64,000 nucleotides of DNA from Inia geoffrensis (Eukaryota; Chordata; Mammalia; Artiodactyla; Iniidae): the NCBI GenBank assembly GCA_036417435.1, contig CM070909.1:11936597-12000596 (forward strand), written 5' to 3'. Each line of letters begins with the position of its first letter. Within the stretch, counting starts at the first letter, position 1. The notes beneath the pieces were generated by a model that was not told the DNA's origin, did not search any database, and saw only the letters and a program-made list of their open reading frames with translations. This document shows positions 16,979-33,615 of this stretch, piece by piece. The translations under genes were made by a program, and so were the position numbers.

Positions 16979-17964
16979 TGAACAGAGTCTATTTATTAAT
17001 AGCATAAAGCCTCTAATTTCAGTCCTACTTACAAGCTCTACAAGCCTGGCAGATCTCAGAAGCTCAAAATTATAAATGAAATAACAAAATACTAATCTAT
17101 TGAAAATCTCAGCACTATAAAAGGGATTCTAACTCCTTCCCTCAGATTATTATTTCAGATCAAATCTACCAAAAAAACAATCAAAGTACAATGAATGAAG
17201 AGTTTAGGAAATCTATTAAGAGTTCAACAAAAAAATTACAGGGCCTGCATTATAACATTCTCAACATTTTAAAATTGTAAGCTACACTTAAACTGGAAAA
17301 AAAATTGAAGGAGAATCCTTTGCTCGTTATGGATAACTTCAGCAATGACTATTACACAGAATCCTTAAATAGCTGGTGATAAATTAAGTTGAAACAAGAA
17401 GTTAAAATACTTGTTATCGTTAACATTGCTCTATGTTTTGCAAATTCCCTCCCAAGAAGTCCGAAAACTGTGGTCCTTGCCATTATATTACTTTTTACCC
17501 TTTCCAAACCTTCTAAAAACAGTAAAAATAAAATCTCTATGACCCCTTTAAAAGTATAATAGTTTCCCAGCTACAGGGAAATAACCTCCTGAAAAATAAT
17601 GTTTTACATGAACTCCATTAACATTTACATGGTTGGCAAGCTTCAAACAACAGCTTTAAACATTTATGTAAACCCACCATGCATATTAATAATGGAGTAG
17701 CCTGCATACAGGTCAATGCAAAATCTAAATGAATAGCTTACCGGAAGTCACTAAAACTAAGTTACTAAAGATACTGAACCCCCCAACAGGCAAGTTTTCT
17801 TTAGGTGATAGGAATTAAAGGCACAGTAAGTAAGGAAAAATTTAAAGAAAAAAAGAAAACAGTCATGTCCTCTTCAATATAGATTCCCTTTTAGCAACTC
17901 TCCCAAGCAAAGTGTTTTATTTGTTCTTAACCTATGACATGCAGTTAATATAAAAAACATCAGA

Positions 17965-18110
17965 AAATGTTATAACTGGAAAGAACCTAAAGATCACCTG
18001 GTTCAAATGACCTCATTGGCCAAAATACAAAGACCGGAGATTCTGTGAATTATCTAAAGTCACCGAGTTAAATGGCAAAATCAAACAAGAACTAGATCAG
18101 GGTCCAATAC
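17965..18110. repeat. Ancient repeat remnant (MIR-age)
   Basis: 'ataactggaaagaacctaaa' followed by 'gatcacctggttcaaatgac' is text shared by many old mammalian repeat copies. The family is not assigned. Confidence 0.45.
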
Positions 18111-18165
18111 TATAAAATGTTTCAACAAAACATCTAGAGATTACCTCAATAAAAACTAAACACTA

Positions 18166-18391
18166 GGGCTTCCCTGCTGGCGCAGTGGTTGAGAGTCCGC
18201 CTGCCGATGCAGGGGACACGGGTTTGTGCCCTGGTATGGGAAGATCCCACATGCCGCGGAGCGGCTAGGCCCGTGAGCCATGGCCGCTGAGCCTGCGTGT
18301 CCGGAGCCTGTGCTCCGCAACGGGAGAGGCCACAACAGTGAGAGGCCCGCGTACCGCAAAAAAGAACAAAAACAAAAACAAAAACAAAAAA
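18166..18391 (+). mobile_element. CHR-2 SINE
   Basis: Full-length copy from GGGCTTCCCTGCTGGCGCAG to GCCCGCGTACCGC and an (AAAAAC)n tail. Apparent open frames over it on either strand are SINE artefacts. Confidence 0.95.
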
Positions 18392-21300
18392 CACTTATAA
18401 ACTGTAAAGAGGATGACCTCTCTTCTCAAGAAAGTAGGACACTGAAATCAGGACTCTTACTTCAGGGGTACAAAAACCAAAGGAATAAAAAAGGTACTTC
18501 TAAAATAATGACTGTAACTAAAAACAGCTCCCCACATATTAAATGGTTTTATACTAAAACATGAGGCTAAAACGTATAATAGCAGAACTTTTAAAAAATA
18601 ATCCAAGTGCAAGTTCAAACTTGGTCACTAAAGTGCTTTCTAAGTACCAAATGAACAGATTATCCTAATTTACATAGATAAAATTATACTAACTCCAAAG
18701 TGAGGTAGCTGCATCTTGTTCTGTGAGGCTCCAGGGTTTGTTGTGCCAGTTCAGGAAAATATGATTACACCTATCATCAAGCAAGTTTCTCTCACTATAA
18801 ATATGTGCAATAATTTTTATAGAGCCAGGCAAAGTAGAGTAGATAATGAGATGACAGAGCATACAACTGGACGATATACTACTCTGGCTGCTATAGATGA
18901 TAACAAGTTAAATAATGTTGTTAGAATTGTACATCAACAGGTAATCTTCAAATAGGAGTTCCAAGATAGACATAATCATAAGATACACCCCAATCAGAAA
19001 CAAGATGATAGCCCATGTTTACAACTCAGTGAATACAGTCTCCAAATCCAGGTATTCTGTTGAGCTGAGGAATCTAATAATGGAATTTATCAAAATCATT
19101 CTTCCATTATTATATGTCAAGAAGATGTGGGGAAAAATATATATTCATACATATACATACATACAGTGTGGTAAAGTAGTAGGAATGGGCAAAGATTCAG
19201 GTATTTAAGTTATCCTGAACATTTCTCTAAAACAAAGTAAAACCAATTTTAAGGAACACTTATAAACTGGCAAAGATTCAAAAGAACTTGTTGGTACTTG
19301 TCATACACTCAGGAGAGCTTTATCTCAACAACAGATGATTATATTATTATAATTTCTTAAGGAGGAATTAATCTTAGAAAAAACAATAAGAAAAACCATC
19401 ATAAATGGGTCCTTGTGTGTTTTAACAGACTTTCACAATACACAGGCTAAAGACGCCAAAGAAATTACTTTAAAAAAAATCTGAATACTTGGGAAACAAA
19501 TTTCTTTATAAGAGTACTGATTAAACAGAGGAAGTTGTCATGAGAGGAAAATACAGCCCTGCATAATAATCTGTTTCTGTTTCCCAACAAAATTGTGCCA
19601 GGTATAATTAGATTTGGACAAAACTACCTATGGACACTGTTCTCTAAAATAGGGAAATTTACAATAAAAGAGATGTGAAATAATTCTACATGTCCTTGAT
19701 GTAAACAAGAAAAATCTCTCTCTTCACCTACAACCACTAGGTGTTGCTGCATTTGTCAGCATAAGCTCAGAAATGAAAAGGGGAAAAAAATGAATAAAAA
19801 GTATATAATGAGAAAGTAAACTGTGAGAAAATTTCAGCTATGACAATATTATTATTTTCAATAAAACCAGTGACTGAAAACGCAATAACTGAAAATGTTT
19901 TAAACTTATAAATTATCTATGATATGTCTTCACTATTGGTAAGCAGTATTGCAGGCCCTCAGTACAACCAATGTTTCTGGCAGTTAAAACGGACCGAGAA
20001 AAATGAGAATAGTGTTAAGACATAATGTGCTTCTGCCTACTGCAGGGTCTTATAAAGTTGAAGTAAAGGCTTGTTTGATGTTCCCCAACCAGAAAAAAGA
20101 AAATGATCCTTTCTGCTAATGCTTTAGTATTTATTATCAGGAAGCCCCAGAACACTATAGTAACACTTGGGTGGGGAGTAGAAGGGACCCCAGTGCAGAC
20201 AAGTAAACTAGAAGCTTATATGTAAAAGGTGATGAAATGATTTCAGCATAATGAAGAAACGTAAACAAGTACCAGGAAGTACCTTTTAAATAACACCTAC
20301 AGTTAAGTGGTCACTATCAGTTGAAAAGTAGGGAAATCAGACATATCCTCATAAACACATTCTTATATTAAAGCACCAGCCAATACGATGACTGTCTTTT
20401 TTTTTAAAAATGTGACATCATCAGCAATTCCCTATGTACCATCCCTCTCTGCGGAATTGGTTATAGACCTCAGGTAAACCTATTTATTCTTTCTTGCAAC
20501 TCTGTACAACAGAAGTCGAGTCTGAAACCCAGAGCTCCCCATTAATTTTCTCTGGTGTCCCCAATCCTCAGACCCAGCTCCCCAATATCCAGCAACTGGT
20601 TACATCACCACTTACCAAAAAAAGTGAGTGAGAAACTGACCTAAGGAATCTCCACTGAGGGAGCAGAGAGCATAAGTGAATGAACATTTTAAGCTCTTCC
20701 CATAAGATCCACTCAAAACACAAGAGTTTACTATGCCTTACACTGCTACATAATTTATCAAATACCCATCTTTTCTTCCCAAATGTACTCGAAACATATA
20801 TCCCAAGTAAACTCTAAGTCTTTCTGAAGAGAATAAGGCCACTACAACCATAATTTAATATTTTCTTATAGTCCCAGGAAAAAGTACCTGTCATTCTTGG
20901 GCATGAAAAAAGCAGGGAAGCTTTCTTAAGAGAAGGGGAGTAGCAAGGAGCATGTGACCTAGACTAGGGTCAGAGCAGCACCTAGGATCAGCTGATACAT
21001 AACAAGAGGCTAGCAAGTAATCCTAGAAAAAGAAGCATTTTTAAAATTCTATGTCTTCCCAAAAGTTTTAGTCTACTTACTACTGAGTAAAGCAAAATGA
21101 AAAAGCTGGTGGTTACAGTTGCTCCTATAATCACTACTAGTCTCAGAGAGGGAAACTAACAGTTTTTCTCCCTCAGTTATGCAATATGAAGAGCTGTGCT
21201 CTTTCCTTAGTTTGCCATATACCAGGAATTTTACATATCATTGTAAATTTGAGGGTAACAGATAACAATATCTGTTTTCTTTATTTCCCAGATGTGTCTG

Positions 21301-23253
21301 TAAAAAGAATTTTTTTTTACATTGTAATTGTAATTAAAATTACAAAAGCACAGAATGTTCAATTAGGGAAACTTCAGCAGAATCTCTGGGGAAAGAATGA
21401 GGGGAGGTCATTGTGTGTATAATTTGGTGGAAGTAGATATATCACTAACCTCAAATAATCTGTCAAAAGGGGGACAAAAAACAAATAGCAGCTGTGTTCC
21501 AGTAAACCTGGAAGAAGAGAAATAGATCTGAAAGGTAAGTTTAAGGATGCTGGTACAAGTCAAGGAGGAAGGAAATAAGAAGTGAGAAAGCAAATGACAC
21601 CACTTATATACACATACACAGCTCAAAAGGCCAGAACTAATACTAATTTTAAGACCTACTGCACTTCCTGCAAACTAAGAAAATAAATCCTGTAAAATGA
21701 ATATTATATATTGTTATATAATGTGTATTCATTTTTATTCTTAAACACTGTCATTCAGAACCTCCATAAACTCCCATTTCTTTACCTGAATCCCTCCTGA
21801 ACTATTTGTGATTTTGAATGAATTTCTATATCTAAAGTGCTAAAAGTGATCTGCAGTAGGGAAAATAAGACTTGAAAAATTCCTAGAAAGAAACAAATGT
21901 TTTATTTACAATCTAATCAGTCAGTCATAGTAAGCTAAGAAAGATCAAAGACAGAATTTTTTAAATCCCTATAAAATAATAAATCACGTGTTCTTCCATG
22001 ATGTACATTATGTGCTCTTTCCTTATGTGCAGACATTCCTCTGGGACACATGGAGTTAAACTATTTTTCTAAGAGTAGTATACCTATACACTCATGTATA
22101 GTCCACAGCTGATCAAAATACACATTTGTGAAATGGAATGGAATGTTGTGAGATTTGTACTCAAGCCTACCCAAGTGAAGCTAATAGCCTGTCTGAAAAG
22201 TGAACTCATAACCTTTGTCTCATTAGCACTGCACTCCAGCTGCTAGATTCAAACCTAACTTGGATTTAAAGGGGGTGGGGGCAGTGAAACACTAACAACA
22301 GGGAGAAAATTTATGTAGTCAAGTCTACGCATAATTTTCTATTAATGGAAACCAGCTGCAAGAGTTGAAGATGGTTTTCAGTATTTAAGCCTGGTGGAAT
22401 ACTAATGGGTTTTTTCTTTTCCAAGATTCCATTCTTAAAGGAAGGCCCTTTAACTCATTATTCCCTCAGAGTCCCTGACATTCCTAATAATCACCTTTCT
22501 AAAGTAACTGCTCCAGAGCCCAAATTATCTATCTATTGCGAGATGTGTGCTGTGCCTTTGAAGAGGCATTCAAAGCTATTCCTTATATGAGAAGTCATGT
22601 GTTTCCCAAAGAAATATTGTGATCAAAACTCCATTTTAAGTATGTGAGTCACAAGACCTCTAGCAATTCAAAGTTGTAAAGTTAGACTTCACAATCAATT
22701 ATCCAGGATATATGCTCTTCACAAAACAATGTGATAAAATAGTCACATATTCACATATGGTGGTTGTTTCCACTGTAATTCTATTCTGATTGCCATTAGT
22801 TCTATCATTTGGAAAATATTTCCCCCAAGCTTTGACTAATTAATTTTTCTCCCACACAGCTCATAAATCAATTTAAAAACCATTTGCATGTAACCATCTT
22901 AATAGTTAATATATGCCACCACCTGCCCCAACACCATCATCAACAGAAAGTATATATGCATGTATGGGCTTTGTTTTCCTGACAATGACTATCAGCTCTT
23001 TCAGTCTAGAGCTTATGTAGTATTTGGTTTGTGCAAACTGCCCCTAGGAAATTCAGGCAGTGGTTTTACCCATAAAGAGAAAAATCATTCACATAAGCTT
23101 TTAAGACTAGAGATACATGAATACCCATTTCTCATTCCAGTGTAACTCAGAAATGTTATGGTTAGATGGAAGAAAATATGCAATCCCTAGAATCCTAAAG
23201 GTTGAATAAAATACCTCTGGCACCCCAGTGAAGATGCAAGAATATCTGCATCA

Positions 23254-25241
<1,988 letters not shown>

Positions 25242-25314
25242 TTAGTTACTCTAAATAAAGAATGCAGAACTTCTTCAGTAATTGAAAAGTAAATTGAGTA
25301 TAAAAGGATACTAA

Positions 25315-25520
25315 GGGGCTTCCCTGGTGGCGCAGTAGTTGAGAGTCCGCCTGCCAATGCAGGGGACACGGGTTCGTGCCCCGGTCTGGGAAGATCCCAC
25401 ATGCCGCGGAGTGGCTGGGCCCGTGAGCCATGGCCGCTGAGCCTGCACATCCGGAGCCTGTGCTCCGCGACGGGAGAGGCCACAACAGGAGAGGCCCGCG
25501 TACCGCCAAAAAAAAAAAAA
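25315..25520 (+). mobile_element. CHR-2 SINE upstream of LRP6 exon 6
   Basis: Flanked by an exact 12-bp duplication AAAAGGATACTA at 25302-25313 and 25521-25532. It is inverted relative to LRP6, so in the pre-mRNA its tail is a poly-U tract about 330 nt before the exon 6 acceptor; its near edge is about 130 nt away. Confidence 0.95.
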
Positions 25521-25857
25521 AAAAGGATACTAGGGTCTATTTAGGGTGGAAATGGAAAGTAATGCAGTAAAACAGGAGTAGCTTTTGACTATGAGGTCAA
25601 GCTCTATAATGGCTGAATTCTCCAAATCAAGTTTTGATTCTCTCTCTGGCTTCACTCATTATATAGCCCCTGGAATTAATAACATTTATTTAAAGGTATA
25701 ATGAATAGCAACTAAGTAATGACTAAGAAGCTAAGTAGCTGAATATCAGAGGAAGGAAGTATAGGTCCTTTGTTCAAGAAGGATGTTTAAAAAGGTAAAG
25801 GAATCTAGGACAAGGATCTTTTGTGATTAATAAGAATGTTCTAAAATTGGATGTATT

Positions 25858-25968
25858 GTGATGGTTGTAATTGTAACTCTGTAAATTTACTAAAAATCAC
25901 CAAATTGTACATTTGAAATGGTTGAATTTTATAGGTAAACTACATCTCAGTAAAGCTGTTGTAACAAA
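25858..25968 (+). mobile_element. L1M 3' tail
   Basis: The text 'tgatggttgtaattgtaact', 'caccaaattgtacatttgaa' and 'ctcagtaaagctgttgtaac' is the terminal part of an old L1M. Confidence 0.8.
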
Positions 25969-26094
25969 AAGAACTACAGGACAATGTCTGACAGATTTAA
26001 GGACAAAGGAACCTATGGAGGAGGAAACAGCAGCCGAAGAGAGAGGGAATCAGATAAATAGGACACACTGGGTAAGGGTTAGAGTTGTTCATCT

Positions 26095-26250
26095 GACAGA
26101 ACTGGATTCAAGCAGTTACACAAACTCAGGCAAAACACCTAACCTCTCTAAGCCTGGTTTCTACAGGGTTGCTGTGAGACTTTAAGGAGATAAATGTAAA
26201 ACTCAGAAATGTACCAAACATGTAAGTATTCAATAAATACTAGTTAATAT
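26095..26250 (+). repeat. MIR remnant
   Basis: The order 'gaactggattcaagcagtta', ACCTAACCTCTCTAAGCC, 'agggttgctgtgagacttta' and TATTCAATAAATACTAG follows MIR from the box B region to the 3' end. Confidence 0.75.
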
Positions 26251-26475
26251 ATTATTATTATTACCATTAGAAAGTAAACTTTCCAATTTTTATTTCATTG
26301 AGTTTTAAATCAGATTTATTTATGAAATGCTTTTAACCCAAAACAGTATTCAATAAAAACACTGTTGTGAATGAGAATATTAATCTTTCTGTTTGCTTTG
26401 ATTTTAAATATTCAAGTCAACCACTAGCAAAAATCCATTTAGCTTTATATAAAAGCTAATAAAAGATAGTAAACA

Positions 26476-26694
26476 GGGCTTCCCTGGTAGCACAGTGGTT
26501 GAGGGTCCGCCTGCCGATGCAGGGGACACGGGTTCGTGCCCGGGTCCGGGAATATCCCACATGCCGCGGAGCGGCTGCGCCCGTGAGCCATGGCCGCTGA
26601 GCCTGCGTGTTCTGTGCTCCGCAACGGGAGAGGCCACAACAGTGACAGGCCCGTGTAACGCAAAAAAAAAACCCCAAAAAACAAAAAAATAAAC
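26476..26694 (+). mobile_element. CHR-2 SINE with small internal deletion
   Basis: Flanked by ATAGTAAACAG at 26466-26476 and ATAGTAAGCAG at 26696-26706 (one mismatch). The body lacks about 8 bp where other copies read CCGGAGCC before the GTGCTCCG segment. Confidence 0.93.
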
Positions 26695-27952
26695 CATAGT
26701 AAGCAGGTTGACATCCCAAAGAGCGAAAAAAGATTCCCAACCAAAGAAATGAGTCCGAAAGAAAATACTGACATTAAACTTCAAGCATTAATCTGGAATT
26801 ATAGTAGAAACCATTTAGGAGAGGAGTGAAGAAGCTCTCAGCATCAGCTTTTTGACTCATGGATTAACTATAAATGAACTCTGTCTTGGAGAGAATACAG
26901 CCCTAAATGCCACAGCAGGCACCAAGTAGGAGTAACTTTATACAGTTCACTGCCTCTGCTAACTACCAAAAGAAGCCAGCCCTAAACTCTGCAAACAAAG
27001 AAGTCATAGAAAGTGAAGCTGTCAATTTGGCAAGGTGATCAAAACAGAATAGTTAACTTAAGGCTATTACATGCCAAATGTATATCTGAAATTCAAAATA
27101 GTAGTTAAACTCGTACATCTGCACTGCTATAGGTTGTAAACAGACCACTACTGCTAAAATAAATCCTCTGTTTTAAAGTCAGGCTACATTTTTAAACAAA
27201 AAGGCAACATTACAAAAACCTTTTGTTTTAAACTGAAACCAAATTATTGTTTGCCGTGAAAACCGTCTGACAAGAGTCAGCCAGCTTCACCTTTGACTAG
27301 GAGGATAATTTATCAATGCCAAGTCATGACAAACATCCTGTACACCAACTCAGTTCCATCTCTCTGACTCCCTGACCCCCTTGCCAGGAACTCTAACCCA
27401 CTCCTAAATAAAGGCTTCTACTTTTCAGAGTTAGATAAAGAAGCCACTGCTAAATATAACAATTTTCTTACCAGGTCTTGCTGGTGGCTAGAGAACCAGA
27501 TGGTGATACATAGGGGTAAGAATGAAGAATAACATTCTCATTATGAAGAAAAAGAGAAGAACTGGTGTTATCCCAAACCAGAAGTCCCTTGAAATGTCCT
27601 AAATCAGAATACTTCTCCAATATGCTCTCTCTCTATAGGGAATTGAGAGTAAGGAGAAGAGGCAGTGTGGTGGTTAAGTATAGAAAGAGTTGCTTTAAAC
27701 AGTACAATAAGGAATTCTTTTCTTCTTCTGAAGGCAACTCTCTGTTGTTAAAAGGCAATTAAAAATATCATTCAATCATTTTTTAGAAAATATGTTTATC
27801 CCATGATAGTCTTTATAGTTAAAAGTTTAATAAACATCTTTTCCTTGCACTGAAATTCTTCATTTACAAATGCTACCTACTGTTAAAAATGTATTCTTTA
27901 TGAGAATACTCATTTCCACAAGAATCAACTGTGACCAATGACTATGAGATTT

Positions 27953-28309
27953 TTTTATTTCATTTTATTTTTTAATTTATTTATGGCTGTGCTGGGTCTT
28001 CGTTGCTGTGCACGGGCTTTCTCTAGTTGCAGTGAGCGGGGGCTACTCTTCGTTGCAGTGCACGGGCTTCTCATTGCAGTGGCTTCTCTTGTTTCAGAGC
28101 ATGGGCTCTAGGCACAAGGGCTTCAGTAGTTGTGGTTCGTGGGCTTCAGTAGTTGTGGCTCACGGGCTCTAGGGCGCAGGCTCAGTAGTGGTGGCACACG
28201 GCCTTAGTTGCTCCACAGCATGTGGGATCTTCCCAGGCCAGGGCTCTTTAAACCTGTGTCCCCTGCACTGGCAGGCAGATTCTTAACCACTGTACCACCA
28301 GGGAAGCCC
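27953..28309 (-). mobile_element. Long CHR-1 SINE, inverted
   Basis: An inverted copy of about 357 bp is bracketed by the exact duplication TGACTATGAGATTT at 27939-27952 and 28310-28323. The left end is the TTTATTTATGGCTGTGCTGG segment and the right end is the complement of GGGCTTCCCTGGTGG. Confidence 0.95.
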
Positions 28310-28559
28310 TGACTATGAGATTTGACAGAGAGAAGAAATGGCACCTAATTTTTTTTTCCAAAATAGCATGTTAAAAATTCAGTTAAATACTAAAGTAATT
28401 TATAATATTCAAGAGTTGCCATAAAACACAAAACACTCCTACTATATAACCAATTGTGAAGACTGAGAGATTAAGTGACTAGTCTCCCAAAGCACTGTAA
28501 CCTGTAGAGCTTATTAAAGAGAAATAAAATAAATCATAAAGAATCCCAATTGCTATCTA

Positions 28560-30701
<2,142 letters not shown>

Positions 30702-32469
30702 TCAAAACATTTCTAAATTTTCTTCTTTAATCAAAACTTCACCTCTCCCATTAAAATGGTCTTGCAGTCCACATTAACACATACAAATCCTGGATAACAC
30801 ATATGTTAAGGTCAAATACACCTATGAAAAATAAGACGAGTAAATTCAAACGTATTTGAAATCATGGTGCCCAAAATCCTCAACCAAGCACTTCAGAATG
30901 GTTCCTAACTTGGCGGCAGGCTCCGGGTGTGCTACAAGCTAGCAGACAAAGTGAAGGCCCAAGTATCAGCACTGCTGTCAGCTCCCATCTCCGCACTCAC
31001 ACCTTCCATCCTTCCACATAATTCATGCCATTGGAAAGAGAAAGGCTGGCAAATAGAAAAATCCCAGGGTTTAGAGCTGGCCCTGGGAAGTAGTTTTAAA
31101 TCAGCAATAGGTTTTTCCCTTCTTGATGTGGAAGAACAAAGAATCTGGGCCTATTTCTTCCATCACTTCTTATGGCTTTGATAACTGAAAAGTAAAGACA
31201 TACACATGAGGCTAAAAAGTCATTCTGGTAGGGCTCTCTCTCTGCAGACTCTAGTCTCGCTCCAGCAAATGATCGCCTCAGTTGGCTTTCTGCTATATGG
31301 TTACTTAATCTCCACAAGCCAGGTAGCAAAAAGGAAGCTCAACCACCGCAGAATGTGTTCAAGAGACAAAGGAGATCCCCAAATTTCACAAGCAATCCTA
31401 ACTATACGGAAGGAGAGGTAGAGAGCCTGATTAGTACTGAAGGCACAGAACTTTGCAGAACGTCATGGAGAGTTATGTAATTAGTAAATAATGTAATTCT
31501 TGAATAATGAACAAACTGCACTTGAGCCACAATAGCAGTCAAGAAAATAAATGCTTTGATATTTTCATAATATCAAATCTAGTATTTTCATAAATCGCTC
31601 AGCTAGGAGAGAAAGAGGAAAATGTAAGCAACTAAAAAGAAATAAAGGATAACACATTGACAGATAATCCAATTTTTAGGTCCCTGAGGTTATCTGATCT
31701 CTAACACCTAACAGATCACAGGCATACTAAATTAAATTTAACAGCAGTAAGATAATTTTCATCTAAGCAGAATTAGCATCTGTTATTGTACATGGAATGG
31801 TCTTAGCCTAAGACGTTTTAAATCTGAGCCAGATTTTTAAATAACTGTATACAAGATGAGCATGACTAGTTTATCAAACTTTCTATTTTAAAACCTCACA
31901 CCTAGGCCAGCCCACATCACCACAACTTTCTCCTCTCTTTTTTAATTCTCGCTTCCCTAGCAGATTACTTTCCCTCTCATTTCCCAGTAAGAACGGTCAC
32001 AATGACTACTTCTGAAGTGGTTTCTTCCACTTTTTAAATGAACAGCTTTATTAAGTTTACTAAAATGATTATGCTATTACAGGAGTGATATCGTAGTTTA
32101 AGTTCAAATTTAAATAGGCCTGCATATTTCACACTGACGTTTTCCAAAATTCATTATGGCAAGACATAGAGAGTTCTGAGAAGCTGCCAAGAAAGTCAAG
32201 TAACATGACTGAAAAATCAATAACAGTAAAGATGAAATTACTTAGGTTTTCATTAACCATCTTAAAGAATCACAAATTATATAACCAGATCTTTGAAAAA
32301 CTCTGGGGAGAAAAAAGTCTTCTAAGTCCTTTGTATATTATTAAATAAAAAGTTAAAATTCATTCTAATGAATTTAACACAGCAGAATATAAACAGATAG
32401 GAAAACCAGAACCCCTCCCTAAAAGATTTACTCATTTTACATATTGACTGAAAGCATTTATATACTGAA

Positions 32470-32660
32470 AAGAAATGAGACAGAGCCGAGTTCAAATGTC
32501 CCCCTGTACTTACACTACTTATTTCTACAAGCTTTGTTTTCCTCATCTGTTATTGGAAGATAATAACCTAACCACACTGAGTTACTGTGAAGACTAAATG
32601 ATAACATATGCAAAAGCATTTAAGCATTATGATTGGTACTTAATAAACATTTCATAAATG
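32470..32660 (+). repeat. MIR remnant
   Basis: 'gagccgagttcaaatgtccc', 'ttttcctcatctgttattgg', 'gagttactgtgaagactaaa' and 'ggtacttaataaacatttca' occur in MIR order and orientation. Confidence 0.7.
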
Positions 32661-33014
32661 ACTCCTCAATTTTAGGATGTATGTTTTCAATATTTTAATA
32701 TTTCTGACACGGATAATATTTTACAGCTGAAGTGAATATTTCATGTGCTGGTGTTTGTAAGTCAAAATAAAAAGCTCTTAAAATCAATAGCTTATCAGAA
32801 TCAAGTAAATACTAGACTCTGGCTTATTTATATTAACAGGATCTCACACAACACAACATGACAATATGTACAAAATTAGGTGGACTTATTAGACACTCAG
32901 CGAACGCCTGATAAAATTAAATATCTTAAATGAAATATGTAATTAACAGAACTGTACAAAAAGCAGAGCTAAGAAGGCTATCACTCATTCTTGTCATATT
33001 CTTTGGTGACTTAC

Positions 33015-33146
33015 CGATTTGTCCAGCCAATGGTGACTTGCTCTGAAACTGCAGACAAGTGAACATAGTCTTCACCTTTCTTCCCTCTGGTTGGGATTAC
33101 CCCCCCGGAAACTCGAGTTACTTCAAGGAGGAGTTGATCACGGATA
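33015..33146 (-). other. Possible cryptic LRP6 exon (132 bp, phase-compatible)
   Basis: On the LRP6 strand this segment is preceded by the acceptor-like CACATTTGTTCTCAG and followed by the strong donor CG/GTAAGT. It is open throughout in the frame that continues from exon 3: the first base completes a codon, and the last two (CG) open an arginine codon that exon 4 completes. The peptide would include RDQLLLEVTRVSGGVIPTRG, then KKGEDYVHLSAV, and end GWTNR. I recognise no domain and know of no such exon in human LRP6. It adjoins an LTR-like island, so exonisation of a repeat or pure chance are both possible. Confidence 0.2.
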
Positions 33147-33149
33147 CTG

Positions 33150-33615
33150 AGAACAAATGTGGCTGGCAAGGTCAAAGCCCAGTCCTTCAGTAGTATGCCA
33201 CAACCAAAACAGGACTTGAAAAATTGATCTCTTATACAGAGACCAAAGAAGAGAAACCGAGACCCCTACTGATGTTTTGCTTTAGTGCTGGCAACCTCTG
33301 AGCATCATCTCCCCTCTCTGTCTGTCATTTCCTGCGGGCTCACTCTCACCAGTATCGCCAAGTACAGGAGTGCACTCACCACCTCTTTCAGATTCCACGC
33401 CTGCAGGTGCCTCTTTCAAATTCTGCACCAACCAGACTTATCCTTTATAAAACACCTGTACACTTGTATTCACTTTCTGCTTCTGGACCTCTTCCCAGAA
33501 AGTTGTCCTCTGTCCCCATCTGAGAACTCCCCACCTGTGTGGGTAATAAATCTACTTAGTCACACCAAAGCACTACTGTCATGAATTCTGACATCTGAAC
33601 CTAACCTTGGAAGAG
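33150..33615 (+). mobile_element. Putative retroviral-type LTR, family unknown
   Basis: A GC-richer island in AT-rich intron contains TATAAAAC at about 33450, followed about 95 bp later by an AATAAA at about 33544 and a T/C-rich stretch. This spacing of TATA box and polyadenylation signal is what an LTR shows between its U3 and U5 parts. No internal retroviral genes or paired LTR were found, and no clear TG...CA ends or target duplication. The left limit is uncertain and may include 33015-33150. Confidence 0.35.

Noticed and set aside
18146..18394. Open frames with MAHGPS/CPLHWQADSQPL-type peptides here and at many other sites
   Set aside because: The same peptides recur wherever a CHR-2 SINE lies, on both strands. 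They are translations of the SINE body and not genes.
33285..33584. 99-codon plus-strand open frame
   Set aside because: It overlaps the TATA and AATAAA signals of the LTR-like island and has no recognisable domain.
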